Origin: Gammaproteobacteria bacterium
GTDB taxonomy: Bacteria; Pseudomonadota; Gammaproteobacteria; JACCYU01
Length of the DNA stretch: 39,193 bases
NCBI GenBank assembly: GCA_013696315.1
Contig: JACCYU010000150.1
Coordinates: 1 to 39,193 of the forward strand
Direction: 5' to 3'
How positions within the stretch are numbered: the first letter of the stretch is position 1; every line of letters begins with the position of its first letter. A program made the position numbers and the translations under genes. Positions 23,755 through 35,951 of this stretch are shown in pieces. Below the pieces are notes generated by a model. It had not been told where the DNA came from. It saw only the letters and a program-made list of their open reading frames with translations, and did no database searches.

Positions 23755-24649
23755 ATGACAATCAGCAAGCCAGAGCTCTCCTATTTGATTTGCAAGCGCG
23801 ACGCCCAGGACCGGAAGCACGCTGCTGTGCGAAACGCTAGCGAATACCGGTATCGCCGGTCGACCCGCGGAACACTTCGAAGTGCTTCTGGAGACCGGTC
23901 GGCCGCGCCGGCCGCGCGACTATTTCCAGCGCTCGAACGATCCAGACGTATGGGCGTTTCTGGACGATCCCGAATTTCAGGCCGTGCTCGGCGAACAGGG
24001 CGGGTGGTACGGGGACAGCCTGTCCGAAACCGAGTTCGGGACAACCCCGGATTTCGGGCAACTCCGGCGCAACGCATTCGACACTGGAACCGCGGAAAAT
24101 GGCGTGTTCGGAACCAAAATCATGTGGGCTTACTTCCGGGACTTCGTCCGCCTCGCGCGCCGTGACGGCCGACAGCACATCGCGCCACGAGACATTCCGG
24201 CAGCCGTTTTTCCGAACCTTACCGCATTCGTCTGGATGCGCCGCAGAGACACGGTCAGACAGGCCATTTCGCTGTGGAAGGCGCTTCAGACGGGGGAGTG
24301 GAAACAGGACGGCGATACACAGGCGGCGAAACCGGAATTGAGGCTCAGCTATGCGGCGGTCGATCATCTGAAACTCCGCATCGATGAGCACAACGACGCA
24401 TGGAAACAGTTTTTCGGCGGTTACGGACTCAAGCCCATCGAGATCGTATATGAAGACTTTATCAGAGATCACCACGCGGCGATCGTGAACTTGCTCGACC
24501 GGATCGGCATCTCGACGCCGGCGAATTTCAACGTCGCGGCAGCGAGAATGAAGCGGCAGGCCGACTCGCTATCGGAAGAATGGGTACGAGAATATCTGCA
24601 GGGCAGGCATGATCGCTCGCTCACTGACGACAATGTCCGCGTGGCATAG
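23755..24649 (+). pseudogene. Stf0-type sulfotransferase interrupted by a +1 frameshift
   Basis: A PAPS-dependent sulfotransferase of the Stf0 (trehalose/glycolipid 2-sulfotransferase-like) family. ATG 23755, with GAGGA six bases upstream, starts MTISKPELSYLICK. The frame is then lost at about 23797; dropping one C restores ATPRTGSTLLCE, the PAPS-binding loop, followed by GRPAEHFEVLL in the second frame. The rest runs open to 24649 and keeps family motifs FGTKIMWAYF and MRRRDTVRQAISLWKA. Without the shift it would be about 297 residues. It lies 66 bp upstream of a sulfatase gene. It could be a pseudogene, a sequencing indel or, less likely, a recoding site. A shorter product could start at 23882, but it would lack the PAPS loop. 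Confidence 0.85.
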
Positions 24650-24715
24650 ACTCGGGCGTTTGCCGCACGTAAGCTGAAACCAATATCGAATTCACGCGCT
24701 GACAAAGGAGATTGC

Positions 24716-26020
24716 TTGGCGGATCTACCCAATATCCTCTATATACACTCACACGATACGGGCCGGTGCGTGCAGCCATACGGTCACTCGGTGAGAACCC
24801 CGAACATCCAGCGACTCGCCGAAGAGGGCGTCATTTTCCGCCAGGCATTCTGCGCCGCGCCGACGTGTTCCGGCAGCCGCGCCTGCCTGCTCACCGGTCA
24901 GTACGCGCACTCGAACGGTATGGTCGGCCTCGCTCACCGCGGGTTCTCGCTCAACGATTACAGTCAGCACATCGTCCACGCGCTAAAACGGCACGGATAC
25001 TGGTCGGCGCTTATCGGCGAGCAGCACATCAGCAAACACCCCGACATCATCGGCTACGACGAGGTCTTCAAGATTCCGACCAACCAGACCGACCACGTGG
25101 TTCCCGTTACGCTCAGGCTGCTGGCACGCGAACACGACCGCCCGTTTTTTCTTTCGGTTGGATTCTTCGAAACGCACCGCGAATGGTTCGAGCCCAGGTC
25201 GCCGCGGGACGCGAACTACGTCGCGCCGCCGCCGAATCTTCCCGACGTCCCGCGGACGCGCGCCGACATGGCCGCCTTCGAGGACAGCGCGCGCGCGCTG
25301 GATGGTGGCATGGGCACGGTTCTGAATGCGCTCGAAGCGAACGGGCTGGCGGACAATACGCTGGTCATCTGCACCACCGATCACGGCCTGCCCTTCCCCG
25401 GCGCGAAGGCCACTCTTTACGACCGGGGTCTGGGCGTGATGTTGATCATGCGTGGGCCGGGCGGAATCAATGGTGGCGTGGCGATCGATGCGCTCGTGTC
25501 GCACATCGACGTCTTCCCGACGATCATGGATCTCATTGGCGCCGAAAGGCCGGATTATCTGCAGGGTGAGTCGCTGTTACCGCTGGTCATCGGCGAACAG
25601 GACGAGGTGCGGGAGACGATCTTCGGGGAGAAGACCTATCACGTCGCCTATGAACCCGAACGCAGCGCGCGCACGCACCGCTACAAGTACATCCGACGCT
25701 TCGACAAGAGCCATCCCAACCCCGTGTTGGCCAACATCGACGACGGCCCCAGCAAGGACGTGATACTGGAGAACGGCTGGGCGGATCATGCGATACCCGA
25801 GGAGCGACTGTTCGACCTACTGCATGACCCGCAGGAAATGCACAACGTTGCGTGCGAACCCGATCACGCCGACGCCATCGCGGACATGCGAGATAGATTG
25901 CGCCGCTGGATGGCCGAGACGCGGGACCCGCTCCTGAAAGGTCCGGTGCCCGCGCCTAAAGGCGCGGTGCTGAACACGCCCGATCAGACGTCTCCGAGAG
26001 AACCAACCATTACTGTCTGA
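24716..26020 (+). CDS. Sulfatase (alkaline-phosphatase superfamily, type I)
   Basis: A 434-residue sulfatase that hydrolyses sulfate esters or sulfamates. Metal-site segments are NILYIHSHDTG at the N-terminus and ICTTDHGLPF in the middle. The formylglycine motif is APTCSGSRACLLTG, with C51 as the modified Cys and R55. The usual C-x-P/A-x-R pattern has Gly at the third place, which is uncommon. No signal peptide is visible, so a cytoplasmic enzyme is indicated. The start is TTG 24716, supported by AAAGGAG five bases upstream. Together with the Stf0 gene it would form an add/remove-sulfate pair. No formylglycine-generating enzyme or anaerobic maturase is seen in the window. Confidence 0.9.
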   Translation: MADLPNILYIHSHDTGRCVQPYGHSVRTPNIQRLAEEGVIFRQAFCAAPTCSGSRACLLTGQYAHSNGMVGLAHRGFSLNDYSQHIVHALKRHGYWSALIGEQHISKHPDIIGYDEVFKIPTNQTDHVVPVTLRLLAREHDRPFFLSVGFFETHREWFEPRSPRDANYVAPPPNLPDVPRTRADMAAFEDSARALDGGMGTVLNALEANGLADNTLVICTTDHGLPFPGAKATLYDRGLGVMLIMRGPGGINGGVAIDALVSHIDVFPTIMDLIGAERPDYLQGESLLPLVIGEQDEVRETIFGEKTYHVAYEPERSARTHRYKYIRRFDKSHPNPVLANIDDGPSKDVILENGWADHAIPEERLFDLLHDPQEMHNVACEPDHADAIADMRDRLRRWMAETRDPLLKGPVPAPKGAVLNTPDQTSPREPTITV

Positions 26021-26119
26021 ATTGCGCCGGGCTCAGCTCGCGACAGCGATCCCGGAACTGGCACGTGTGCCCAGGGCGCTTATTTCACCCGGCTTGTATC
26101 ACGCCAGTTCTCAGCCCGC

Positions 26120-28705
<2,586 letters not shown>

Positions 28706-28740
28706 GGTGCTGACTCTCGGTCTCGTCGTATGTCAACTAA

Positions 28741-28767
28741 CCTATGGGCTTTGCGGGTGTATTCTAA
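28741..28767 (-). promoter_or_regulatory. Possible heat-shock (sigma-32-like) promoter of clpB
   Basis: Reading leftward, TTAGAA (28767-28762) and CCCATAGG (28748-28741) are 13 bp apart, resembling CTTGAA and CCCCATnT. The start would lie about 30 bp upstream of the clpB ATG. The match is partial. Confidence 0.4.
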
Positions 28768-28912
28768 TGCGCTCTTCGCCGAAAATCGCTCCTAAGCATC
28801 TTTCCCGGGAAGCTTCACAGCGGGGCGAGGCCCGCGAAATCCCGCCCGCGCGCTCACGCGCTACCCGCTTTGCGATAGGGGTGCGCTTCTCCCCTTTTCG
28901 CAGAGGGGGATT

Positions 28913-29659
28913 TCAACGCGCCAGCCAGATCAGATTCGCCATGCGGCCGGTACACTTGTCGCGCCGGTACGAAAAGAAACGCGCGGGATCGCTATAGGTG
29001 CATAACCCGCCGCCGAAAACGGCTGTAACGCCCATGGCGGCGAGGCGAAGCCGCGCGAGCTGGCAAATATCCGCCAGCCAGCGACCAGCTGGAGAAGGCG
29101 CGAACGCAGCGGCGCTTCCCGCGTGATGCGCGACGAACGCGTTTCGCACTTCCGGTCCGACCTCGAAAGCCGTCGGGCCGATCGCCGGGCCAAACCAGGC
29201 CATGAGCTCGGCGGGCCGGGCGGCGAGCGCTTCGACTGTAACTTCCAGCACGCCGGCCAGAAGTCCGCGCCAGCCGACATGCGCGGCGGCTACTCGCAAG
29301 CCGGCGCGGTCGCACAACAGCACCGGCAGACAATCGGCCGTCAACACCGCGCAAACGACGCCGGATTGAAAAGCGACCGAGGCGTCCGCCTTGACGCCGT
29401 CACAGTCTGTGCTCGCATCGACAACCCGCGAACCATGCACCTGCGAGAGCCAGGCCGGTTCGCGTGGCAATGCCAGACGACGCATCAAGCGTGCCCTGTT
29501 GATCCTCACATGGTCCGGATCGTCACCCACATGCAATGCCAGGTTGAGCGTGTGGCGCGGCGCGCGGCTGACACCGCCTTGCCGGCTGGTGGAGCAGGCG
29601 TGGACGCAGGCGGGCGCGGGCCAGTGCGCCCGCAGCCAGGAATGGGGAATCTCATTCAT
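28913..29659 (-). CDS. pgeF: PgeF/YfiH laccase-domain protein
   Basis: A 248-residue protein of the YfiH/DUF152 (laccase-domain) family. Members act on purine nucleosides, and the E. coli protein was linked to editing of peptidoglycan precursors. The metal/active-site residues are present as H75 (LSQVHGSR), C110 (VLTADCLPVLLCD) and H127 (AAAHVGWRG). The start overlaps the 3' end of rluD by 8 bp, so it is translationally coupled to it, the standard rluD-pgeF pair. It is cytosolic, with no signal peptide. Older names as polyphenol oxidase are less well supported. Confidence 0.94.
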   Translation of the reverse strand: MNEIPHSWLRAHWPAPACVHACSTSRQGGVSRAPRHTLNLALHVGDDPDHVRINRARLMRRLALPREPAWLSQVHGSRVVDASTDCDGVKADASVAFQSGVVCAVLTADCLPVLLCDRAGLRVAAAHVGWRGLLAGVLEVTVEALAARPAELMAWFGPAIGPTAFEVGPEVRNAFVAHHAGSAAAFAPSPAGRWLADICQLARLRLAAMGVTAVFGGGLCTYSDPARFFSYRRDKCTGRMANLIWLAR

Positions 29660-30611
29660 GCGACGCCGCGTCGTCGCGCAGGACGTCGATCAGCGCCTGC
29701 ATGTCCGCGGGCAGCGGCGCGGTCCAGCTCACGGCCGCTCCGCTACCGGGATGGACAAGCTCCAGACGCGCCGCGTGCAGCGCCTGACGTCTAAATTTGC
29801 GAAGTGCGTCTACGAGCGATTCGCTGGCGCCCGCCGGCAGCATCAGGCGCCCGCCATAAACGGGATCGCCCGCGACGGGATGGCGAATGTGCGCCATGTG
29901 CACACGAATCTGATGGGTGCGACCGGTATCCAGTCGCACCCGCAGTAGGGTATGCGTGCGATATCGCGTTTCGATACGGTAATGCGTCCGCGCCGGTTTG
30001 CCTGTGTCTGTCACCGCCATGCGCTTGCGGTCGACGGGATGACGACCGATCGCCTTTTCCACCATGCCGCCGGAGATCAGACGCCCGCCCACCAACGCGA
30101 GATATTCCCGCTTTACGGTCCGCGCTTTGAGCTGATCGACCAGTCGTTTATGCGCGGGAAGTGATTTCGCCACCACCAGCAGGCCGCTGGTGTCCTTGTC
30201 CAGCCGGTGTACGATGCCGGCGCGCGGAACGCTTTCCTGCTGTGGCGCGTGATGCAGCAGCGCATTGAGCAACGTGCCTCCCCAGTTGCCCGCGGCAGGA
30301 TGCGCGACCAGGCCTGCCGGCTTGTCGATCACCAGGAGATGATCGTCTTCGTAAACGACGTCCAGCGCGATCGCCTGCGCCTCGAAACCAGTTTGCGGCG
30401 CGATCCGTGCGAGAATAACCACCTGCTCGCCGCCGCGCACGGGATCGCGTACGCGTGGCTGCAAACCATTTATCCGCACGTAACCCAGTCTGATCCACTG
30501 CTGCAGACGGGCGCGCGAATAATCAGGAAACAGCTTGGCAAGCGCCTGGTCCGTGCGCTCGCCGGAGTTGCCAGCGGGAATTATGCCAGTTAACCTCAGT
30601 TCTTCAGACAT
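29652..30611 (-). CDS. rluD: 23S rRNA pseudouridine synthase RluD
   Basis: A 319-residue RluA-family pseudouridine synthase. It has an N-terminal S4 RNA-binding domain (RLQQWIRLGYVRINGLQ) and a catalytic domain with D138 in HRLDKDTSGLLVVAK, matching the catalytic Asp of E. coli RluD (D139). It modifies uridines in helix 69 of 23S rRNA and supports ribosome assembly. It is divergent from bamD across a 192-bp region and followed by pgeF, which identifies it as RluD rather than RluA or RluC. Confidence 0.96.
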   Translation of the reverse strand: MSEELRLTGIIPAGNSGERTDQALAKLFPDYSRARLQQWIRLGYVRINGLQPRVRDPVRGGEQVVILARIAPQTGFEAQAIALDVVYEDDHLLVIDKPAGLVAHPAAGNWGGTLLNALLHHAPQQESVPRAGIVHRLDKDTSGLLVVAKSLPAHKRLVDQLKARTVKREYLALVGGRLISGGMVEKAIGRHPVDRKRMAVTDTGKPARTHYRIETRYRTHTLLRVRLDTGRTHQIRVHMAHIRHPVAGDPVYGGRLMLPAGASESLVDALRKFRRQALHAARLELVHPGSGAAVSWTAPLPADMQALIDVLRDDAASHE

Positions 30612-30688
30612 GCGAAGTGCGCGCCGGCATCACTGGCGGACAATAACAGCGGATTCGACACCCGACGCGTGGCAGATTCCTCACGGAG

Positions 30689-30742
30689 TTCGGAGTGACA
30701 ACTATACGTTCCGAATGACAACCACACTTTCGGAATGACAAC
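30689..30742 (+). repeat. Three 14-bp direct repeats with exact 20-bp period upstream of bamD
   Basis: TTCGGAGTGACAAC (30689-30702), TTCCGAATGACAAC (30709-30722) and TTCGGAATGACAAC (30729-30742) are spaced exactly 20 bp apart. The repeats lie in the rluD/bamD divergent region. Regular spacing near two helical turns suggests cooperative protein binding, but no regulator is known to me for this motif. Confidence 0.75.
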
Positions 30743-30803
30743 CGCTGCTAATCTGTCTGTTGCAGGCCCAATTGTATCCGCTCAACCAGATTTCCTGAGT
30801 ACC

Positions 30804-31568
30804 ATGAACACATACAAGCTAATGACCATTACCTGCGCCATGGCGCTGCTCGGAGCCTGCGCCACCATCGAAGATGACCAGACCGAGGACTGGTCGGCCG
30901 CCAAATTGTACGAGGAAGCCAAAGCCGCCCTGGATCGCGGCTATTACCAGACCGCCATCGATTACTACGAAACGCTGGAAGCCCGCTATCCGTTCGGCCG
31001 CTATGCGCAACAGGCGCAAATCGAGGGCGCCTACGCGTATTACAAATACAATGAGCTCGATTCCGCCATCGCCGCGGCCGACCGCTTCATCAAACTGCAC
31101 CCCCTGGATGAGCACGCGGATTACGCCTGGTACCTCAAGGGTCTCGCCAATTTTGACCGCACCCGCGACTATTTCGATTTCATCATGGACAGCAATCCGT
31201 CGGAGAATGATCCGACCCCGATGATCCGCGCATTCGACGATTTCGGGTACCTGCTCAGAAACTATCCCGATTCCCGCTACGTGGAGGACGCACGCCAGCG
31301 CATGGTGTATCTGCGCAACGAACTGGCTGAATACGAACTGGGCGTCGCGGACTATTACATACGGCGCGGCGCGTGGGTTGCGGCGGCCAATCGCGCCAAG
31401 TATGTCGTGGAGCATTACGAGGGCGCGGAATCCATGCCGACCGCGCTGGGCGTGATGATTACCGCATATCGCAGGCTGGGGCTAAATGATCTCGCCGTTG
31501 ACGCCACGCGCGTATTGCGTCTGAATTTTCCCGAGCGCGCCTCGGAGTTGCTCGCCGCGCGCGATTGA
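30804..31568 (+). CDS. bamD: BamD outer-membrane assembly lipoprotein
   Basis: A 254-residue lipoprotein of the BAM complex, which inserts beta-barrel proteins in the outer membrane. ATG 30804 starts a lipoprotein signal with lipobox LLGAC and lipidated Cys 19; the longer upstream frame lacks signal character and crosses the repeat region. Five TPR-like helical pairs follow, with family segments LYEEAKAALDRGYYQTAIDYY, RYPFGRYAQQAQIE and RNYPDSRYVEDA. Length and motifs match BamD (E. coli 245). It is divergent from rluD, as in most gammaproteobacteria. Confidence 0.96.
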   Translation: MNTYKLMTITCAMALLGACATIEDDQTEDWSAAKLYEEAKAALDRGYYQTAIDYYETLEARYPFGRYAQQAQIEGAYAYYKYNELDSAIAAADRFIKLHPLDEHADYAWYLKGLANFDRTRDYFDFIMDSNPSENDPTPMIRAFDDFGYLLRNYPDSRYVEDARQRMVYLRNELAEYELGVADYYIRRGAWVAAANRAKYVVEHYEGAESMPTALGVMITAYRRLGLNDLAVDATRVLRLNFPERASELLAARD

Positions 31569-31644
31569 CCGCCCCAGCCAGCCGGCATTCAATTCACCAC
31601 GTCTCGGCTCATTCAGGTTCCAGCCTTGGCCCCGCACGCGACGC

Positions 31645-32511
31645 TCAAATTAACGCCTTCATCTTCGCGCCCATTTCGGCCGGTGAGCGGGCGATGCTCA
31701 CGCCGGCCGCCGCCAGCGCCTCGAATTTCTGGTCGGCGGTGCCCTGACCGCCGCTGACGATAGCGCCGGCATGGCCCATGCGCTTGCCGGGCGGCGCGGT
31801 AACGCCGGCGATATACGCCACCACCGGCTTGCTTACGTGTGACTGAATGTATGTGGCCGCCTGCTCTTCGGCGGTGCCGCCGATTTCCCCCACGAGGATG
31901 ATGCCCTCGGTGTGCGGGTCCTGCTCGAACAGCGCCAGGCAATCGACGAAATTCATGCCCTGTATCGGATCGCCGCCGATGCCGATGCAGGTGCTCTGGC
32001 CCAGACCGTTCTGGCTGGTCTGATACACCGCCTCGTAGGTCAGGGTGCCGGAGCGCGAGATGATGCCGATGCCGCCCGGGGTGTGGATCGCGCCGGGCAT
32101 GATGCCCAGTTTGCACGCGCCGGGCGTGATGATGCCGGGGCAATTGGGCCCGATCAGGTACGTGTCAACATTCACCAGCGCGGCCTTGACTCGCAGCATG
32201 TCCAGCACCGGAATCCCTTCGGTGATGCACACGATCACCCGCAGGCCGGCGTCGGCCGCTTCCAGAATCGCGTCCGCGGCGAAGTCGGCGGCGACGTAGA
32301 TCATGGTCGCCTGCGCGCCCGTCGTGGGCACCGCCTCGGCGACGGTATCGAACACCGGCCGCTCCAGATGCGTCATCCCGCCGCGGCCTGGTGTCACCCC
32401 GCCCACCAGGCAGGTGCCGTATTCGATGGCTTGCTCGCTGTGAAAACTGCCCTGCTTGCCCGTAAAGCCCTGACAAATGACCTTCGTGTTGCTGTCGACG
32501 AGTATGCTCAT
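31645..32511 (-). CDS. sucD: Succinyl-CoA synthetase alpha subunit
   Basis: A 288-residue alpha subunit of the TCA-cycle enzyme converting succinyl-CoA to succinate with ATP or GTP formation. It has the CoA-binding N-domain ([16 protein letters not shown]), the GPNCPGII loop and the phosphorylated His 247 in [14 protein letters not shown] (E. coli H246). ATG 32511 overlaps the sucC stop by 4 bp (ATGA); a longer frame upstream is an antisense-like extension into sucC. It is convergent with bamD, with a 76-bp gap. Confidence 0.97.
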   Translation of the reverse strand: MSILVDSNTKVICQGFTGKQGSFHSEQAIEYGTCLVGGVTPGRGGMTHLERPVFDTVAEAVPTTGAQATMIYVAADFAADAILEAADAGLRVIVCITEGIPVLDMLRVKAALVNVDTYLIGPNCPGIITPGACKLGIMPGAIHTPGGIGIISRSGTLTYEAVYQTSQNGLGQSTCIGIGGDPIQGMNFVDCLALFEQDPHTEGIILVGEIGGTAEEQAATYIQSHVSKPVVAYIAGVTAPPGKRMGHAGAIVSGGQGTADQKFEALAAAGVSIARSPAEMGAKMKALI

Positions 32512-33668
32512 GACGCCGCCTTCACCGCCTTGTCCGCAGCGTCGCTCAGGCCCTCGGCGGCGATGATGTTGAGGCCGCTGGCGGCGAGCATCTCGCGGCC
32601 GCGCTGTTCGTTGGTGCCTGCCAGACGCACCACCACCGGCACGCGCACATGCACGTCGCGCACGGCTTCGATGATGCCTTCGGCGATCAGATCGCAACGC
32701 ACGATGCCGCCGAAGATGTTGACCAGCACCGCGTCAACGCTCCCGTCCGAGAGCAACAGCTTGAACGCCTGCGTCACGCGGTGCACGGTGGCGTTGCCGC
32801 CCACGTCCAGGAAATTGGCGGGGAATCCGCCGTGCAGCTTGATCAGGTCCATGGTCGCCATGGCCAGACCGGCGCCGTTTACCATGCAGCCGATGCTGCC
32901 GTTCAGCTTGATGTAATTGAGGTCCAGCTGGCTGGCGCGCGCCTCGCGTTCGTTCTCCTGCGACGGATCACGCAAATCGACCAGCTCGGGATGCCGGTAC
33001 AAGGCATTGTCGTCCAGGGTAATTTTGGCGTCCAGCGCAAGCAGCTCGCCACCTTTGGTCAGCACCAGCGGATTGACCTCCACCAGGCTTGCGTCGTGCC
33101 GCACAAACAGCGTGTACAGTTTTGCAAGCAGCGCGCTGAACTGGCCGACCTGATCCTTGTTCAGCCCCAGTGCAAACCCCAGGCGACGTCCCTGGTACGG
33201 CAGCAGACCGCTGGCGGGATGAATGGCCGCGGTCAGGATCAACTCCGGTGTCTCGGCGGCCACCGTCTCGATGTTCATGCCACCCGCGGAAGAGGCCATG
33301 ACCGTGATACGCTCACGCGCACGGTCCACCAGCAGGCTCAAGTAATATTCGGTCTGGATGTCGGTCACGGCCTCCACCAGCAGCGCACTGACCGGCAGGC
33401 CTTCCGCATCCGTCTGCGGCGTGATCAGCTGGCTGCCGAGCAGAGCCGATACGGCGGCGGCAAGCTCGCTGCGGGTGTGCACGATGCGTACTCCGCCGCC
33501 CTTGCCGCGGCCGCCGGCGTGCACCTGCGCCTTCACGGCCCAGGAGATGTCGTCAAGGCGGGCGTAAACCTCGCGCAAATCGCCCAGCTTGCGGACGACC
33601 ACGCCGGGCGGCACCGGAATGCCGGCTTGCTTGAATAGCGCTTTGGCCTGGTATTCGTGAAGATTCAT
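32508..33668 (-). CDS. sucC: Succinyl-CoA synthetase beta subunit
   Basis: A 386-residue beta subunit with an N-terminal ATP-grasp domain ([20 protein letters not shown] at the start, [15 protein letters not shown] for nucleotide binding) and a C-terminal CoA-ligase domain ([17 protein letters not shown]). Length matches the family. ATG 33668 is chosen because MNLHEYQAK is the conserved N-terminus; an in-frame ATG 13 codons earlier adds non-conserved residues. No strong ribosome site is visible. It is coupled to sucD by an ATGA overlap. Confidence 0.97.
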   Translation of the reverse strand: MNLHEYQAKALFKQAGIPVPPGVVVRKLGDLREVYARLDDISWAVKAQVHAGGRGKGGGVRIVHTRSELAAAVSALLGSQLITPQTDAEGLPVSALLVEAVTDIQTEYYLSLLVDRARERITVMASSAGGMNIETVAAETPELILTAAIHPASGLLPYQGRRLGFALGLNKDQVGQFSALLAKLYTLFVRHDASLVEVNPLVLTKGGELLALDAKITLDDNALYRHPELVDLRDPSQENEREARASQLDLNYIKLNGSIGCMVNGAGLAMATMDLIKLHGGFPANFLDVGGNATVHRVTQAFKLLLSDGSVDAVLVNIFGGIVRCDLIAEGIIEAVRDVHVRVPVVVRLAGTNEQRGREMLAASGLNIIAAEGLSDAADKAVKAAS

Positions 33669-33896
33669 GGATAGCGATCGAAGCAGTACGTCCCCCCGGA
33701 ATTTCATGCGACGCTATGCGACAGCGAGCTTGCCCCCTCCCCGCGGGCGCAGGCGTTGCCCCGCCGCAAGCGCGAGACTATCGATATTATTCGCCGGCGG
33801 CAACCGTCCACCCATCGGCGTTGCAAGATAGCTCCGTCGGCATGCGTGACCGCCTGGCGGCTTGCAGATGCGGCCTGTCCCCCACACACTAGCGGC

Positions 33897-34136
33897 ATGT
33901 CACGCCTGTTACTTATTCTGGTGATCGTTTTTATCGTGATCGTGCTGTGGAAAAGCATGCTTCGGAAGATCGAGGCCGGCAACCGGAATGACCAAAGAAA
34001 AACCATCGCGCGCAACATGGTCCGCTGCGATTACTGCGGATTGCATGTGTCGGAAGACACCGTGGTGCGGCTGGGCAGCCGCCGCTACTGCTCGGACGAG
34101 CACCGGGCGCTGCATAACGAGCCACGCGACAAGTAA
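33897..34136 (+). CDS. PP0621-family small membrane protein with zinc ribbon
   Basis: A 79-residue protein with one N-terminal hydrophobic helix (LLLILVIVFIVIVLW) and a small zinc ribbon MVRCDYCGLH...RRYCSDEHR, with C44, C47, C65 and H69 as likely ligands. The start is ATG 33897; a longer upstream frame has no membrane signal and no conserved features. Proteins of this type are often encoded directly before pilS, as here (69-bp gap). Its function is unknown; a role linked to type IV pili or the membrane kinase is only suggested by position. Confidence 0.85.
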   Translation: MSRLLLILVIVFIVIVLWKSMLRKIEAGNRNDQRKTIARNMVRCDYCGLHVSEDTVVRLGSRRYCSDEHRALHNEPRDK

Positions 34137-34205
34137 GCTTCAACTTCTCAGAACAGGCAGCCAAGCGACAACCAGCGCCAGACTCCGTCGCGGGTATCCG
34201 CATTC

Positions 34206-35926
34206 ATGCTGAGTCCGTCGGGCGACACCGCCAATCTCAACGCTTCGCCGTGGAAGACACTGCGACTGCTCAACGTGTACCGGCTGGCGCTGGCGGTGCT
34301 GTTCATGGCGGTCATTGTTATCTCCGGGCCCAACGTTCTCGGCCAGCACAACGCATTTCTGTTCATCGCGATCAATGCGCTTTATATTCTTTTTCTGCTG
34401 TCGTCTGGCGTATCCGGTCGTTATCGCTGGCCGGCGCTGAAACTTCAGGTCTACGCGCAGGCGCTGATCGATATAGTCGCGATCACTTTGCTGATGCACG
34501 CCAGCGGCGGCATCGGCAGCGGTCTCGGCGTGCTGATGATCGCCGCGGTCGCCGCGGCAAGCGTGCTGGCGCCTGGCCGCGCTGCGCTGGTCGTGGCCGC
34601 GCTGGCCTCGCTATCGCTGCTTGGCGCCGAAGTGCACGCGGACCTGTTTGGCGGCTACCGCGCAACCTCGTATACGCAAACAGGCTTGCTCGGCGCGTCG
34701 CTGTTCGCAACCGCCTGGCTCACCGTCGCGCTGTCGCGCCGCGCGCACACGAGCGAGGCGCTGGCCGTACGCCGCGGCATCGATCTCGCCAACCTCGCCG
34801 AACTCAACGGCCTGATCGTCAATCGCATGCAGTCCGGCATCATCGTGGTGGACGACACGGCCGAAATCCGCCTGATGAACAGCGCGGCCCGCGCGTTGCT
34901 GAATTGCGCGGATGAGAATCCGCGCGGACTGAAAGAATTGTCGTATCCGCTGTATCGGCTGTTCCTCGAGTGGCTGCCGGGGCGGGAGACCAACGCGCCG
35001 CCGCAAAAGTTGGAACACGATCGTGCGACGACCCTGCAGGCGCGGTTCGCGCGGGTGGGCGCACGCCGCGAGGATCGCGGCGTGGTGATTAACGTGGACG
35101 ATACCGCAGAAATTAATCGCCAGATTCAGGAAACCAAGCTGGCCTCTTTAAGCCGCCTTACCGCCAGCATCGCGCACGAAATCCGCAATCCGCTGGGCGC
35201 TATCAGTCACGCCGCGCAATTGCTGGGCGAGTCACCCGGAATGGATCGCGCGGATCGGCGCATGGTGGACATGATCCGCGAGCAGAGCAAACGCATGAAT
35301 GCGGTCATCCACGACGTGCTGCGACTGTACCGCAAGGATCAGCCGAACGCGGAAGTCATCGTACTCCAGACCTGGCTGGAGGCTTTCAACGCGCAGTTCA
35401 GCCGCGACCACGGGCTCGCGCCGAAGTGGGCCGCGATTAGCATCACGCCCCCTGATACGGCCATCAAAATGGACGCCAATCATATTTGCATCAGGTGCTC
35501 TGGAATCTGTACGAAAACGCCCTCAAATACGGTTGCGACGAACACAAGCGCCCGTCGCTGGCGCTCACCGGCGGCCGTGCGCCCGGCGGCGCCACCGCGC
35601 ACCTGGACATAACGGATCAGGGACCCGGCATCGAGCCCGAACTGCGGGCGCAATTGTTCGAGCCGTTCGTCACTTCCAGCACCCAGGGCACGGGGCTGGG
35701 GTTATTCATGGCGCGCGAGTTGTGTCACGCGGACGGCGGCGAGCTGAGTTACAGTCTTGGGGCGGGCGGCGGCGGCAGTTTTCGCATTCAGTTCCCGCTG
35801 AGCATGCCCAAACCGACGCCAGGCACGGGCGACGGCGCGCCCGCCGGAACTCACGGCCGGACGGTCGCGGACAAAGACGCGGCGCGACCGATGTACATCG
35901 CGCGCGCAACGTCCGCACCCTCGTAA
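34206..35926 (+). pseudogene. pilS: PilS sensor histidine kinase disrupted by a 2-base frameshift
   Basis: The membrane sensor kinase that pairs with PilR to control type IV pilin expression. The first frame (34206-35480) encodes six TM helices, a PAS-like region (MQSGIIVVDDTAEIRLMN) and the phospho-acceptor H324 in SIAHEIRNPLGAI. At about 35484 an extra AT shifts the frame: removing it gives MDANH-LHQVLWNLYENALKYG in the other frame, which then carries the N-box, DITDQGPGIEPEL (G1) and GTGLGLFMAREL (G2) to a stop at 35926. The intact protein would be about 572 residues. As read, the first frame ends at 35612 without an ATP-binding domain. A sequencing or assembly indel is a real alternative, since pilR is intact. 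Confidence 0.88.
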
Positions 35927-35951
35927 CGACAAGACCTCGGGGAGATTGCGT

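Noticed and set aside
24712-25569. A 285-codon frame overlapping the sulfatase on the same strand
   Set aside because: Arg/Ala/Pro-rich out-of-frame translation. The sulfatase frame carries the family motifs and the AAAGGAG site.
28860-28912. Terminator after pgeF, from the CCCCT...AGGGG repeat near 28890-28910
   Set aside because: The stem is only about five bases and has no T-tract on the relevant strand.
31912-33638. Long plus-strand open frames (334 and 329 codons) opposite sucD and sucC
   Set aside because: They are antisense shadows of strongly conserved succinyl-CoA synthetase genes, with no motif or ribosome-site support.
35946-35951. TTG at 35946 as the pilR start
   Set aside because: GGGGAG ends at 35944, too close for TTG 35946. 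GTG 35952 has normal spacing and begins nearer the receiver domain.
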